Shown one piece after another: positions 20,254 through 26,615 of a stretch of DNA of 26,615 nt. The DNA is taken from IMG/VR virus record IMGVR_UViG_3300036885_000200, positions 1 through 26,615 of that record, one strand, 5' to 3'. The first letter of the stretch is position 1, and each line of letters opens with the position of its first letter. A program made the translations under genes and the position numbers. Below the pieces are notes generated by a model. That model saw only the letters and a list, made by a program, of their open reading frames with translations. It ran no database searches and was not told the origin of the DNA. Source of the DNA: a virus.

Positions 20254-20502
20254 ATGGCGGAAATTCTTGAAGATCGGGTCAGAAGAATCGTCGTAGAGCA
20301 ACTTGGTTCGTCTGAAGAAGAGGTCATGCTGAAATCCAAGCTCAATGAAGATCTAGGAGCCGACCCTATTGACTTGGTAGAGTTGGTAATCGATCTGGAA
20401 GAGATCTTCGAGATTGCCGAGATAGATGATGGGGATGCCCAAAAGTTTGTCACGGTCCAGGATCTAGTGGACTATCTAAAGAAGAGAGGAGTCAAGGAAT
20501 GA
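20254..20502 (+). CDS. Acyl-carrier-protein-like, attachment serine replaced by proline
   Basis: 82 aa, ATG 20254 after AAGGGGG (20238-20244). Length and sequence match bacterial ACP: an acidic four-helix protein with VRRIVVEQLGSSEEEV, SKLNEDLGADPIDLVELV and EEIFEIAEIDDGDAQKF, then VQDLVDYLKK. In ACP the 4'-phosphopantetheine is carried by Ser in the DSL motif; here the residue is Pro38 (DPI), so it cannot be loaded in the usual way. It overlaps the thymidylate-synthase-like gene by 4 nt (ATGA). It may bind an ACP partner as a mimic, or serve as a structural subunit of the neighbouring enzyme. Confidence 0.85.
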   Translation: MAEILEDRVRRIVVEQLGSSEEEVMLKSKLNEDLGADPIDLVELVIDLEEIFEIAEIDDGDAQKFVTVQDLVDYLKKRGVKE

Positions 20503-21659
20503 AGGTCTATTCCGGAGTAGGATTAGGTTCGTTCTACCAAGAATTGTTCGCTGATCTGATTGCCCATGGTAGGCAAGTCACAGTTCGTGATCGGCGATGC
20601 ATCGAGATGACAGTGCCTGTGGTTCTTCAGTATGAGACACCTGGCGCCTGCTTTATGAAGATTCCGGGCCGGAGGTTCAACATCTTCTTCGCTCTGGCTG
20701 AGGTTATATGGATTCTCTCTGGTAACGGAAATGTGGAGTGGATATCCTTCTTCAACTCTAACATGAGGAAGTTTGCTGATGAAGGCCAGCCTGATTTTCA
20801 TGGGGCCTACGGCAAGAGGATTCGGGATTGTAGAGGCAGCTATGTAGGCCATTCTATCTACGTGGATCAGATAGAGGCTGTCTGTAACAAGCTCAAGGAA
20901 GACCCCTTTTCCAGACAAGCGATTATCTCCTTGTGGGACCCAATCTCTGACAATAAGCCAGAGTCAAATGACTACCCTTGTAACAATTGGGTGGCTTTCT
21001 CGCTTCGGGATGGCAAGCTGAATATGTCTGTCGCTATCCGTTCTAATGATATCATTTGGGGCACTCCCTATAATGCCGTCCAATTTACCCACTTGCTGGC
21101 CCTGGTTGCAGGTAATCTTGGTGTGCAGTGTGGAGCGATAACCTATTTCGTCCAGAATCTTCATGTGTATGCTGAGTATGAAGGCAGGGGCACGATTCAT
21201 GACGCAATACTAATCCATCCTTCTGACACCAATCAGTCAGACGCTCTAGGATCCGTTGTGCGCAGTGTAGGCGTTCAAGGCTTAGTGGCCTGCAAGATCT
21301 CTAGTTTTGAGCCCATATCTGACGAGAAGCTGAAGCCGACAATCGACTATGTCAACCAATTGGTTGAAGCTTACGGAAAGGGGAATCTCGTTGACCCATT
21401 GCATTATGCAAATATCTTGCCAGGGGTTGGCTACTGGGGCCTCCTTATACCAAAGATGCTTCTCATCTACTGCTCTGTGAAGACAGGAGCAGTATTCACT
21501 CCAGACCAGTATGCCTGGCTCATGGGTTCGATTGCATCTCTTCCAGAGTTGTTCAAGTGGTTGGTGCTGGATTTCTACAAGGGACAGATTGATAAGAATC
21601 CTCTCGCGAAAGAGATCGTTCTCAAATTCAGGAAGGAGGAACCTAACCATGTTGGATGA
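20499..21659 (+). CDS. Thymidylate synthase-family enzyme, possible dUMP hydroxymethylase
   Basis: 386 aa, ATG 20499 with AGGAGTCAAGG upstream. The ThyA-type fold is evident: PDFHGAYGKRIRD, DPFSRQAIISLWDP (phosphate-binding Arg), catalytic Cys161 in DYPCNNWVAFSL, LNMSVAIRSNDIIWGTPYN (the Asn that selects dUMP over dCMP) and AITYFVQNLHVYAEYE. The usual PCH after the catalytic Cys is PCNN, as in divergent phage or biosynthetic members rather than cellular ThyA. It therefore makes either dTMP or 5-hydroxymethyl-dUMP; the neighbouring hmdU-type gene favours the latter. Residues after about 240 are longer than in ThyA and of unknown role. Confidence 0.85.
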   Translation: MKVYSGVGLGSFYQELFADLIAHGRQVTVRDRRCIEMTVPVVLQYETPGACFMKIPGRRFNIFFALAEVIWILSGNGNVEWISFFNSNMRKFADEGQPDFHGAYGKRIRDCRGSYVGHSIYVDQIEAVCNKLKEDPFSRQAIISLWDPISDNKPESNDYPCNNWVAFSLRDGKLNMSVAIRSNDIIWGTPYNAVQFTHLLALVAGNLGVQCGAITYFVQNLHVYAEYEGRGTIHDAILIHPSDTNQSDALGSVVRSVGVQGLVACKISSFEPISDEKLKPTIDYVNQLVEAYGKGNLVDPLHYANILPGVGYWGLLIPKMLLIYCSVKTGAVFTPDQYAWLMGSIASLPELFKWLVLDFYKGQIDKNPLAKEIVLKFRKEEPNHVG

Positions 21660-22191
21660 AGCTACATTGCAAAAGCTGAAAGAAGAAAAACAGAAGCTCG
21701 AGAAGGGAATCTACGAAGCCTCTCGCGAAGCAGCTATCAGAAGGCCGACTGATGGAGATGAATTAGTTCAAGCTGCCGAAATAGGCTTCAGGAACGCTAT
21801 CTCGATGGTCTCCTCACCGGATTCTTTGGTTGCACAATTCTATCTTCCTGTCAATGGAAATTGTGAGAGTGCTTCTTTGTTTGCAGCTATGTGTGCCTTC
21901 CTCACAAAATTGGAGGCATTCAAAGGCAAACACTACCAAGCGTCTTGGTGTAGGCGTGGTTGGCCAGGGATCTTTGCAAACATAGCTCGGAAGTTTGACC
22001 GAATTGATGCTGTGGCTGGGGGAGACAGTGAGGCCGAAGAAACTCTTACTGAGACCCTTGGCGATTTGGCAGTGTACGCGATCAAAGCTCTCAGCTGGCA
22101 AGCGGCTGTGGCACCGATGGAGTTTGATGCTTGGCTGAAGAATATTCAGAGTCTTGGAACAGAGGGCTCTAATGACAAGAAAGTCGGATGA
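21649..22191 (+). CDS. Nmad1/DUF1599-like (MazG-like) nucleotide-modification-associated protein
   Basis: 180 aa, ATG 21649 after GGAAGGAGG (21631-21639), overlapping the synthase stop. The C-terminal half has KHYQASWCRRGWPGIFANIA, RKFDRIDAVAGGDSEAEETL and TETLGDLAVYAIKAL: an all-alpha MazG-like core with the acidic E-x-x-x-D-L metal-site helix, as in Nmad1 (DUF1599). Such proteins accompany base-modification systems and may hydrolyse the unwanted canonical dNTP or bind the modified one. The N-terminal half is a helical extension. Position next to the synthase supports a nucleotide-pool role. Confidence 0.75.
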   Translation: MLDEATLQKLKEEKQKLEKGIYEASREAAIRRPTDGDELVQAAEIGFRNAISMVSSPDSLVAQFYLPVNGNCESASLFAAMCAFLTKLEAFKGKHYQASWCRRGWPGIFANIARKFDRIDAVAGGDSEAEETLTETLGDLAVYAIKALSWQAAVAPMEFDAWLKNIQSLGTEGSNDKKVG

Positions 22192-24805
22192 AGACTGCCT
22201 AAAGTGTGGCCTCTTTCGCACGTGCAAGTCTGTTGTCATGAATGGCGAAGGTTCAGAGAATCCAGTCTTCCTCTTTGTGGGCGAGGCTCCCGGTGCGGAA
22301 GAGGACAACCGAGGATTTCCTTTCATCGGTAAGATTGGGCAATATCTTCGTGAGAAGATTGAGGAGCTTGGGTTCCTGATTCAGAAATGCCGCTTCTCTA
22401 ATGCTGTCAGGTGCCGACCTCCGAACAACAATATCCAGGCCCACAAATATGCCATAGAGTTCTGCCGAGCTAAGATCCTTCGAGAGATCCATTTCTACAA
22501 TCCAAAGGTCGTAGTCTTGCTTGGCAACGTCGCCATAAAATCAGTCCTCAATAGGACGGGCATCACGCGCCTGAATGGTGAGGTGTTCCGGGCGCATGGC
22601 CGTGCTTACATCTGCGTCGTCCATCCTAGCTATGTCTTGAGAGACGTTCCGAAGAACGAGAGAGATTTCCTCCAGGCGCTGAGAGCGGCCAAAGAATTGG
22701 GTAACGATACTAAGAGGAATGTCTCTCTAAAGAAAAGCAAGTTCAAGTGTGACGTTGTCAAAGACAAGAAGCAGCTTCAAGAGACAACGGATTTTTTGAA
22801 GAAACAAATTATCCTAACAACGGATATCGAGGGTAGCACGCTCAGCCCATTCAATCGCTTTATCAAGCCTGTCGTTGGCGTTGTTGGTTTTGGCTGGGAT
22901 GAATGGTCTGCGGCCTGTTATCCTATACACTCGAGAATTGGCTCTCTTGGGAAGAAGATCCACGTCTCTCCTGAAGAGTGTCTGGAAGCGATCAAAGAGC
23001 TTTGGGAGGACGAACACATCAGGTTCGCACTGCAGTTTGGCAAGTACGACCGTGTGTATATGTATGTCCTACACGGAATCTGGTTGCGGAACTATTGGCT
23101 TGACACTGGCCTTGGCTCTTATGCTCTGAACGAACAGAAGGGCACCCACGGATTGAAGCAATGGGCGTGGAAACTAGATATGGGCGGGTATGATGAACCT
23201 CTCAGAGTTTACCAGAGAGACCATCCAGAAACTAATCCAGAACATGGTGGAAATCTGTGCCTTGTGCCGGCCGATATCTTGTACGACTATAATGGCAGGG
23301 ATTGCATTGCAGACTGGAGGATGTTGGCCATTGTCAAGCATCGATTGGTGAAGCAAGGTCTGTACGAGAATCCATTTCGGTTCCCAATCATGTGGCACAA
23401 CGAATTAGCTTGCTATCTGGAGATTAATGGCGTAAAGATCTCTCGTGAAGAGAATGACAGGTTGCTTGAGCTCTTTCCGCAGAAAATAAAAGAGTATGAG
23501 GACCAGATTCGCGGCTTTGGGGACTTCAAAAAAGTTGAGGCCATCTATAAATGGAATCTGATGAAGAAGATTCTTGGGAGGGTCCAAAACTATAAGAGAG
23601 AGCCTAAGAATCCCAAGGCCAAAGCCATAGAACTGTTCACGAAGTCTTGGAAAGGCGTCAAATTCAATACCGAGACCATTCGTACTCTCTTGTTCAAAGT
23701 CAAGGATTGGGAGCCAGTCTTAGAGACGAAAACAGGCAAGCCTTCTGTTAACAAGAAGTCCCTTCAAAGGCTTGAGCGTAGGCACAGGAATGACAGAACG
23801 TTGCAACTCATCTTCAAGAGAAATGAATTCTATTATGGCTATACAAAATACGTTCTGCCTGTGGATGGTTGGATTGGGAGTGATGACAAGACCCATACGT
23901 CGTTCAAAGTACATGGTACTCTGACTGGAAGGGTCTCGAGTGAAAATCCTAATCACGAGAACTTCCCAAGTAGAGTCCATATCGCTTCCGTTCTGAAAGC
24001 GCAGTTCGTTCCGGACAGCGATGACTATCTATTTCTGGAAGGTGACGAGAAACAACTCGAGATGCGTCTCTTTTGTGACAGAGCTAACGATGACAAGATG
24101 TTAGAAGAGTTCCTGGCTGGTAAGGATCCTCATCGGATGGGCGCAGCAGCTGGATTCGAGATTCCAGAAGAGCAAGTAACAAAGGATCAGAGGAACTTCT
24201 CTAAGAACGCCATATCCTTTGGTTTACTCTATGGTCGCTCTGCCAGAGCCTTGGCTGCTGACATGGGTTGGCCACTTAAGAAAGCCCAACAATTCATTGA
24301 TCGGTATTTTGGTAAATACGACAACTGCTTGCAGTATCGGTATGACCAAGAAGAGCTTATCCGGGCTAACAAATTTGTGGTATCTTACTTTGGCCGCATC
24401 AGACACCTGCCTGCTGTAGATGACTCTAGGCCGGGTGCCGCAAACGAAGCTGTTCGTCAAGGAATAAATGCGCCTATTCAGGGCGACGCTTCAGATCTCA
24501 CATGGGTGGCTGGCAATCGGATGGCAAAGTGGCTCATGAAGAATAGAATGAAAACGAAGCCTATCAATGTGGTCCACGACGCCAATTATCTCATGGTACA
24601 CCGTAAGGAAACTGACGATGTGATCCCTAAGCTTTACGAGTTCATGACCGACCGAGACTTCCTGAAAGAGAAAATCGGGTGGTATTGCAAGGTGCCATTC
24701 GATGTTGATTTTAAGTTGACAGACAAGGATCTTGGCCACATGATTGAGTTGGAGCGTACAACACCGATGACCTGTAGTTTCGTTGTGCCTAGTCAGTTCC
24801 GTTGA
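22172..24805 (+). CDS. UDG-DNA polymerase I fusion (replicative PolA-type)
   Basis: 877 aa from ATG 22172; a TTG 18 nt earlier is less likely. Residues 1-175 are a family 4-type uracil-DNA glycosylase: Cys9-x2-Cys12 and VRC-x16-C for a 4Fe-4S cluster, FVGEAPGAEEDNRGFPFIG and VVHPSYVL. A 3'-5' exonuclease follows (TTDIEGS, FGKYDRVYMY, YNGRDCIADW). The polymerase has HGTLTGRVSSENPN, motif A GDEKQLEMR (Asp625), motif B RNFSKNAISFGLLYG (674-688) and motif C VVHDANY (His802-Asp803). UDG-PolA fusions are known from SPO1-like phages. In motif B the Lys-to-Phe spacing is one residue longer than usual. It should be the genome's main polymerase. Confidence 0.93.
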   Translation: MTRKSDEDCLKCGLFRTCKSVVMNGEGSENPVFLFVGEAPGAEEDNRGFPFIGKIGQYLREKIEELGFLIQKCRFSNAVRCRPPNNNIQAHKYAIEFCRAKILREIHFYNPKVVVLLGNVAIKSVLNRTGITRLNGEVFRAHGRAYICVVHPSYVLRDVPKNERDFLQALRAAKELGNDTKRNVSLKKSKFKCDVVKDKKQLQETTDFLKKQIILTTDIEGSTLSPFNRFIKPVVGVVGFGWDEWSAACYPIHSRIGSLGKKIHVSPEECLEAIKELWEDEHIRFALQFGKYDRVYMYVLHGIWLRNYWLDTGLGSYALNEQKGTHGLKQWAWKLDMGGYDEPLRVYQRDHPETNPEHGGNLCLVPADILYDYNGRDCIADWRMLAIVKHRLVKQGLYENPFRFPIMWHNELACYLEINGVKISREENDRLLELFPQKIKEYEDQIRGFGDFKKVEAIYKWNLMKKILGRVQNYKREPKNPKAKAIELFTKSWKGVKFNTETIRTLLFKVKDWEPVLETKTGKPSVNKKSLQRLERRHRNDRTLQLIFKRNEFYYGYTKYVLPVDGWIGSDDKTHTSFKVHGTLTGRVSSENPNHENFPSRVHIASVLKAQFVPDSDDYLFLEGDEKQLEMRLFCDRANDDKMLEEFLAGKDPHRMGAAAGFEIPEEQVTKDQRNFSKNAISFGLLYGRSARALAADMGWPLKKAQQFIDRYFGKYDNCLQYRYDQEELIRANKFVVSYFGRIRHLPAVDDSRPGAANEAVRQGINAPIQGDASDLTWVAGNRMAKWLMKNRMKTKPINVVHDANYLMVHRKETDDVIPKLYEFMTDRDFLKEKIGWYCKVPFDVDFKLTDKDLGHMIELERTTPMTCSFVVPSQFR

Positions 24806-24844
24806 AACTCGTGTCTAGAGGATTTCATTGTATAAGGAGGCGTT

Positions 24845-25030
24845 ATGGCCAATAGGAAGATCACTGTCAAGATTACGGGCGAAGGGCTATACACTCTCTT
24901 CAAGCGAGAGCCTCTCTCTGAAGTGTCAGGCGACATAGAAATATGTCTTGTCTTGGCCGATAACGTGGATCTCAACATCGTCCAAAGTCGCCTTGACGCA
25001 GCTTTTCTTCTAAAAGAGGAACGGTCATGA
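24845..25030 (+). CDS. Small hypothetical protein
   Basis: 61 aa, ATG 24845 after ATAAGGAGG (24832-24840). Alternating strands (RKITVKITGEGLYTLF, DIEICLVLADNV) and a helix (NIVQSRLDAAFLL). Overlaps the next start by 4 nt (ATGA). It lies between the polymerase and the possible UvsY-like gene, so a replication accessory role is plausible but unproven. Confidence 0.7.
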   Translation: MANRKITVKITGEGLYTLFKREPLSEVSGDIEICLVLADNVDLNIVQSRLDAAFLLKEERS

Positions 25031-25482
25031 ATCGTCTTCCTGAACCACCGAAGATCCAGATTACCATGCCACGTGGGGTCACAGAAATCGACCCATTCAG
25101 ACATTCGCGGATATCTCGTCACGATATCGGCCGCCAGTTGAGAGAGGCTCCATCTCTCTACCTATACTATGCCTCGCTGTACGCGAAGGTCAGCGAAATG
25201 GTGGATCGTCTCAGTGACAAGATTCAACACCTGGAAGCCGAACTCAGTGTTAAGTATAGTAAGAAATCGGAGGGTGTTCGGAGGTCCCGAGTCAAAGATA
25301 TTAAGGCTCTGATCTACTGCAATTCGGAGTATATGGAATTGCAGAAAGTGCTTCGTCGTTGGAGAGACGCTGAGCGAATGTTCAAGTATATTGAGAAGAC
25401 ATTCGACAAGAGAACGGAAACTCTTCGTTCTCTGAACGCTAACGATCGTCGCGAGAAGACGGAATCTGACTACAGTGAATAA
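25027..25482 (+). CDS. Possible UvsY-like recombination mediator
   Basis: 151 aa, ATG 25027. After a 35-residue lead it is a continuous charged helix: YYASLYAKVSEMVDRLSDKI, HLEAELSVKYSK, VKDIKALIYCNSEYMELQKV and RWRDAERMFKYIEKTF. The layout (a helical region with Tyr-containing substrate contacts, the D-I-K-A-x-I block, a final helix before an Arg-rich end) recalls T4-type UvsY, which helps load the recombinase on gp32-coated ssDNA. The gp32-like gene follows directly, supporting this. Sequence resemblance is weak; a generic coiled-coil protein is the alternative. Confidence 0.45.
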   Translation: MNRLPEPPKIQITMPRGVTEIDPFRHSRISRHDIGRQLREAPSLYLYYASLYAKVSEMVDRLSDKIQHLEAELSVKYSKKSEGVRRSRVKDIKALIYCNSEYMELQKVLRRWRDAERMFKYIEKTFDKRTETLRSLNANDRREKTESDYSE

Positions 25483-25506
25483 CATTTCAAAGGAGGAATA
25501 TAGCTT

Positions 25507-26615
25507 ATGGTCATGACGGCTGATGAGGTGAAAGAGTATCGCAACAAACAGCTGAAAGATCGGGAATCGGGTGGCGGCCAATATTTTGGTGTAGAGGAGG
25601 GTACAAAGTACGTTCGAATTGGCCCTCCTTGGTCTAAGAACGCTGAGTGTTGGCGAGATCGACTGTATCACGGCAAGTATCCCAACAAGCTCAATTGTGC
25701 ACACAACGACGCCAACGAGAAGACAGGCAAGCCTCGCTCTTGTCCAGCATGCAAGAAATATAAGGGACTAAAAGGGGACAAGTCAAAGGTTGCGAGAAGG
25801 CTTTCCGGATATCTGAGACAGAAGTCCGAAGGTCTCTGGAACGTTCTCGAATGCAAGATGAAGAAATCGGATGAAGGGAAGCTCCGTGTTGTTGGGTATG
25901 CTGATGGCAAATTCAAGATCTGGAGAGTCTCTCAACAGTGGCACCTGGATTTGGTTGACATATTTGCTGACGAGGACTATCGCAAGAAGTCAGCTTTTAG
26001 TGTTGCCGCTAAGAAATCTGGCCGGCCAATCCGTGTTGAGCGTGTTGGCAGTGGGATGAAAGACACGAAGTACAAGTTCAAGGTTTTGGACCCGTCCCCA
26101 ATCAGCAAGGATTCTGATCGGATGGAAGCTCTTCTCAAGACCCTCAACGACCTTGACGCAGCTTCTCAAGGGGCGAGCGACGAGGAATTGGAGGCCTTCG
26201 TCCGCAGTATGCTCAAGAAAGCTAAGCATGGTGGCGATGATGACGATGATGAAGACACTGGTGCTGACGTGTCGGACGAGGATGAAGACGAAGAGCCAAA
26301 GTCCAAGAAGAAAAAGAAGTCCAAGTCGGAGGATGAAGATGAAGACTCTGACGACGAAGAGGATGACGAAGATGAGGATGAGGATGAGGATGAAGAGTCC
26401 TCTTCCGACGATGACGATGAGTCTTCCTCCAAAAAGAAAAAGAAGAAAAAGAAGTCTAAAGACGGTGACGAGGAAGATGACGAGGAAGATGACGAGGAAG
26501 ATGAAGATGACTCCGATGATGACGATGAAGAGTCCAAATCCAAGTCCAAAAAGAAAAAGAAGAAAAAGAAGTCAAAGGATGAAGATGAGGACGAAGATGA
26601 GGATGAAGATGACGC
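25507..26615 (+). CDS. T4 gp32-like ssDNA-binding protein with giant charged tail (partial)
   Basis: 369 codons visible; ATG 25507 follows AAAGGAGG (25489-25496), and the frame is open to the window edge. The core resembles gp32-type SSB: a zinc site built from His55, Cys64, Cys79 and Cys82 (LYHGKYPNKLNCAH, SCPAC), an OB-like stretch (LWNVLECKMKKSDEGKLRVV), and FKIWRVSQQWHLDLVDIF. An acidic helix (SDEELEAFVRSMLKKAKHGG) leads into more than 120 residues of alternating Asp/Glu/Ser runs and KKKKKKKKS blocks. Acidic SSB tails bind replication partners, but this length and the Lys blocks are unusual. It would cover ssDNA at the fork with the polymerase and helicase here. Confidence 0.8.
   Translation, partial: MVMTADEVKEYRNKQLKDRESGGGQYFGVEEGTKYVRIGPPWSKNAECWRDRLYHGKYPNKLNCAHNDANEKTGKPRSCPACKKYKGLKGDKSKVARRLSGYLRQKSEGLWNVLECKMKKSDEGKLRVVGYADGKFKIWRVSQQWHLDLVDIFADEDYRKKSAFSVAAKKSGRPIRVERVGSGMKDTKYKFKVLDPSPISKDSDRMEALLKTLNDLDAASQGASDEELEAFVRSMLKKAKHGGDDDDDEDTGADVSDEDEDEEPKSKKKKKSKSEDEDEDSDDEEDDEDEDEDEDEESSSDDDDESSSKKKKKKKKSKDGDEEDDEEDDEEDEDDSDDDDEESKSKSKKKKKKKKSKDEDEDEDEDEDD
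26233..26615 (+). repeat. Low-complexity Asp/Glu/Ser-Lys coding tract
   Basis: From about 26233 the DNA is almost only GAT/GAC/GAA/GAG/TCC/AAG codons in alternating acidic and basic blocks, the tail of the gp32-like gene. No exact long unit repeats as at 12858. It is prone to slippage and to assembly error, so block number should be treated with care. Confidence 0.85.

Noticed and set aside
1-26615. CRISPR array, insertion sequence or integrase attachment site
   Set aside because: No regularly spaced direct repeats, no transposase or integrase motifs, and no paired attachment-like repeats around the tRNA were seen.

Overview
The window looks like part of a large double-stranded DNA bacteriophage genome. 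Every gene I can support lies on the + strand. Genes are packed end to end with ATGA-type overlaps and strong AAGGAGG-like ribosome binding sites. The recognisable proteins form a phage replication set: DnaB-like helicase, DnaG-like primase, a uracil-DNA-glycosylase/PolA fusion polymerase, a T4 gp32-like ssDNA-binding protein and a possible UvsY-like mediator. Around them are many small unknown proteins, one tRNA, a sigma-like factor and an HU-like protein. I see no ribosomal genes, transposase, integrase, CRISPR array or capsid genes, so host and phage group cannot be named from this window.

Layout. 1-3423: end of an unknown gene, then helicase (with an odd Walker A), primase, FkbM methyltransferase and a degenerate LAGLIDADG-like protein, closed by a terminator. 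3424-4391: almost 1 kb without a credible gene. It has its own promoter-like sequence and dense base-pairing potential, and is best read as a giant structured noncoding RNA of the GOLLD/ROOL kind or a new class. 4392-8457: small genes around a soluble FtsK-like motor, a duplicated 46-bp leader element and a 44-bp tandem duplication. 8461-8692: a second gene-free block with nested perfect inverted repeats, a second structured-RNA candidate. 8719-13754: small zinc-motif proteins, a SLOG protein, a SWIM-type protein, an HU-like protein, a sigma-like factor and a protein of alternating Asp/Ser and Lys blocks with a perfect 114-bp tandem duplication. 13796-13908: terminator and tRNA-Gln(TTG).

13931-22191 reads as a DNA-hypermodification and sugar module: a nucleotide-sugar dehydrogenase lacking its last domain, a glycosyltransferase with a zinc ribbon, two paralogous zinc-ribbon proteins, a radical SAM/SPASM enzyme, a protein of the 5-hydroxymethyl-dU DNA kinase helical-domain / aGPT-Pplase type, an AP2 fragment, an acyl-carrier-like protein without its pantetheine serine, a thymidylate synthase homologue (possibly a dUMP hydroxymethylase) and an Nmad1/MazG-like protein. 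22172-26615: UDG-PolA polymerase, a possible UvsY-like protein and a gp32-like SSB whose very long Asp/Glu/Ser/Lys tail runs off the window.

Inferred working model: thymidine in this genome is replaced or derivatised through hydroxymethyl-dU, with tailoring by the radical SAM enzyme and/or glycosyltransferase, while a dedicated replication set copies it. The two structured RNAs and the DNA-coating proteins with charged block tails are the least explained parts.
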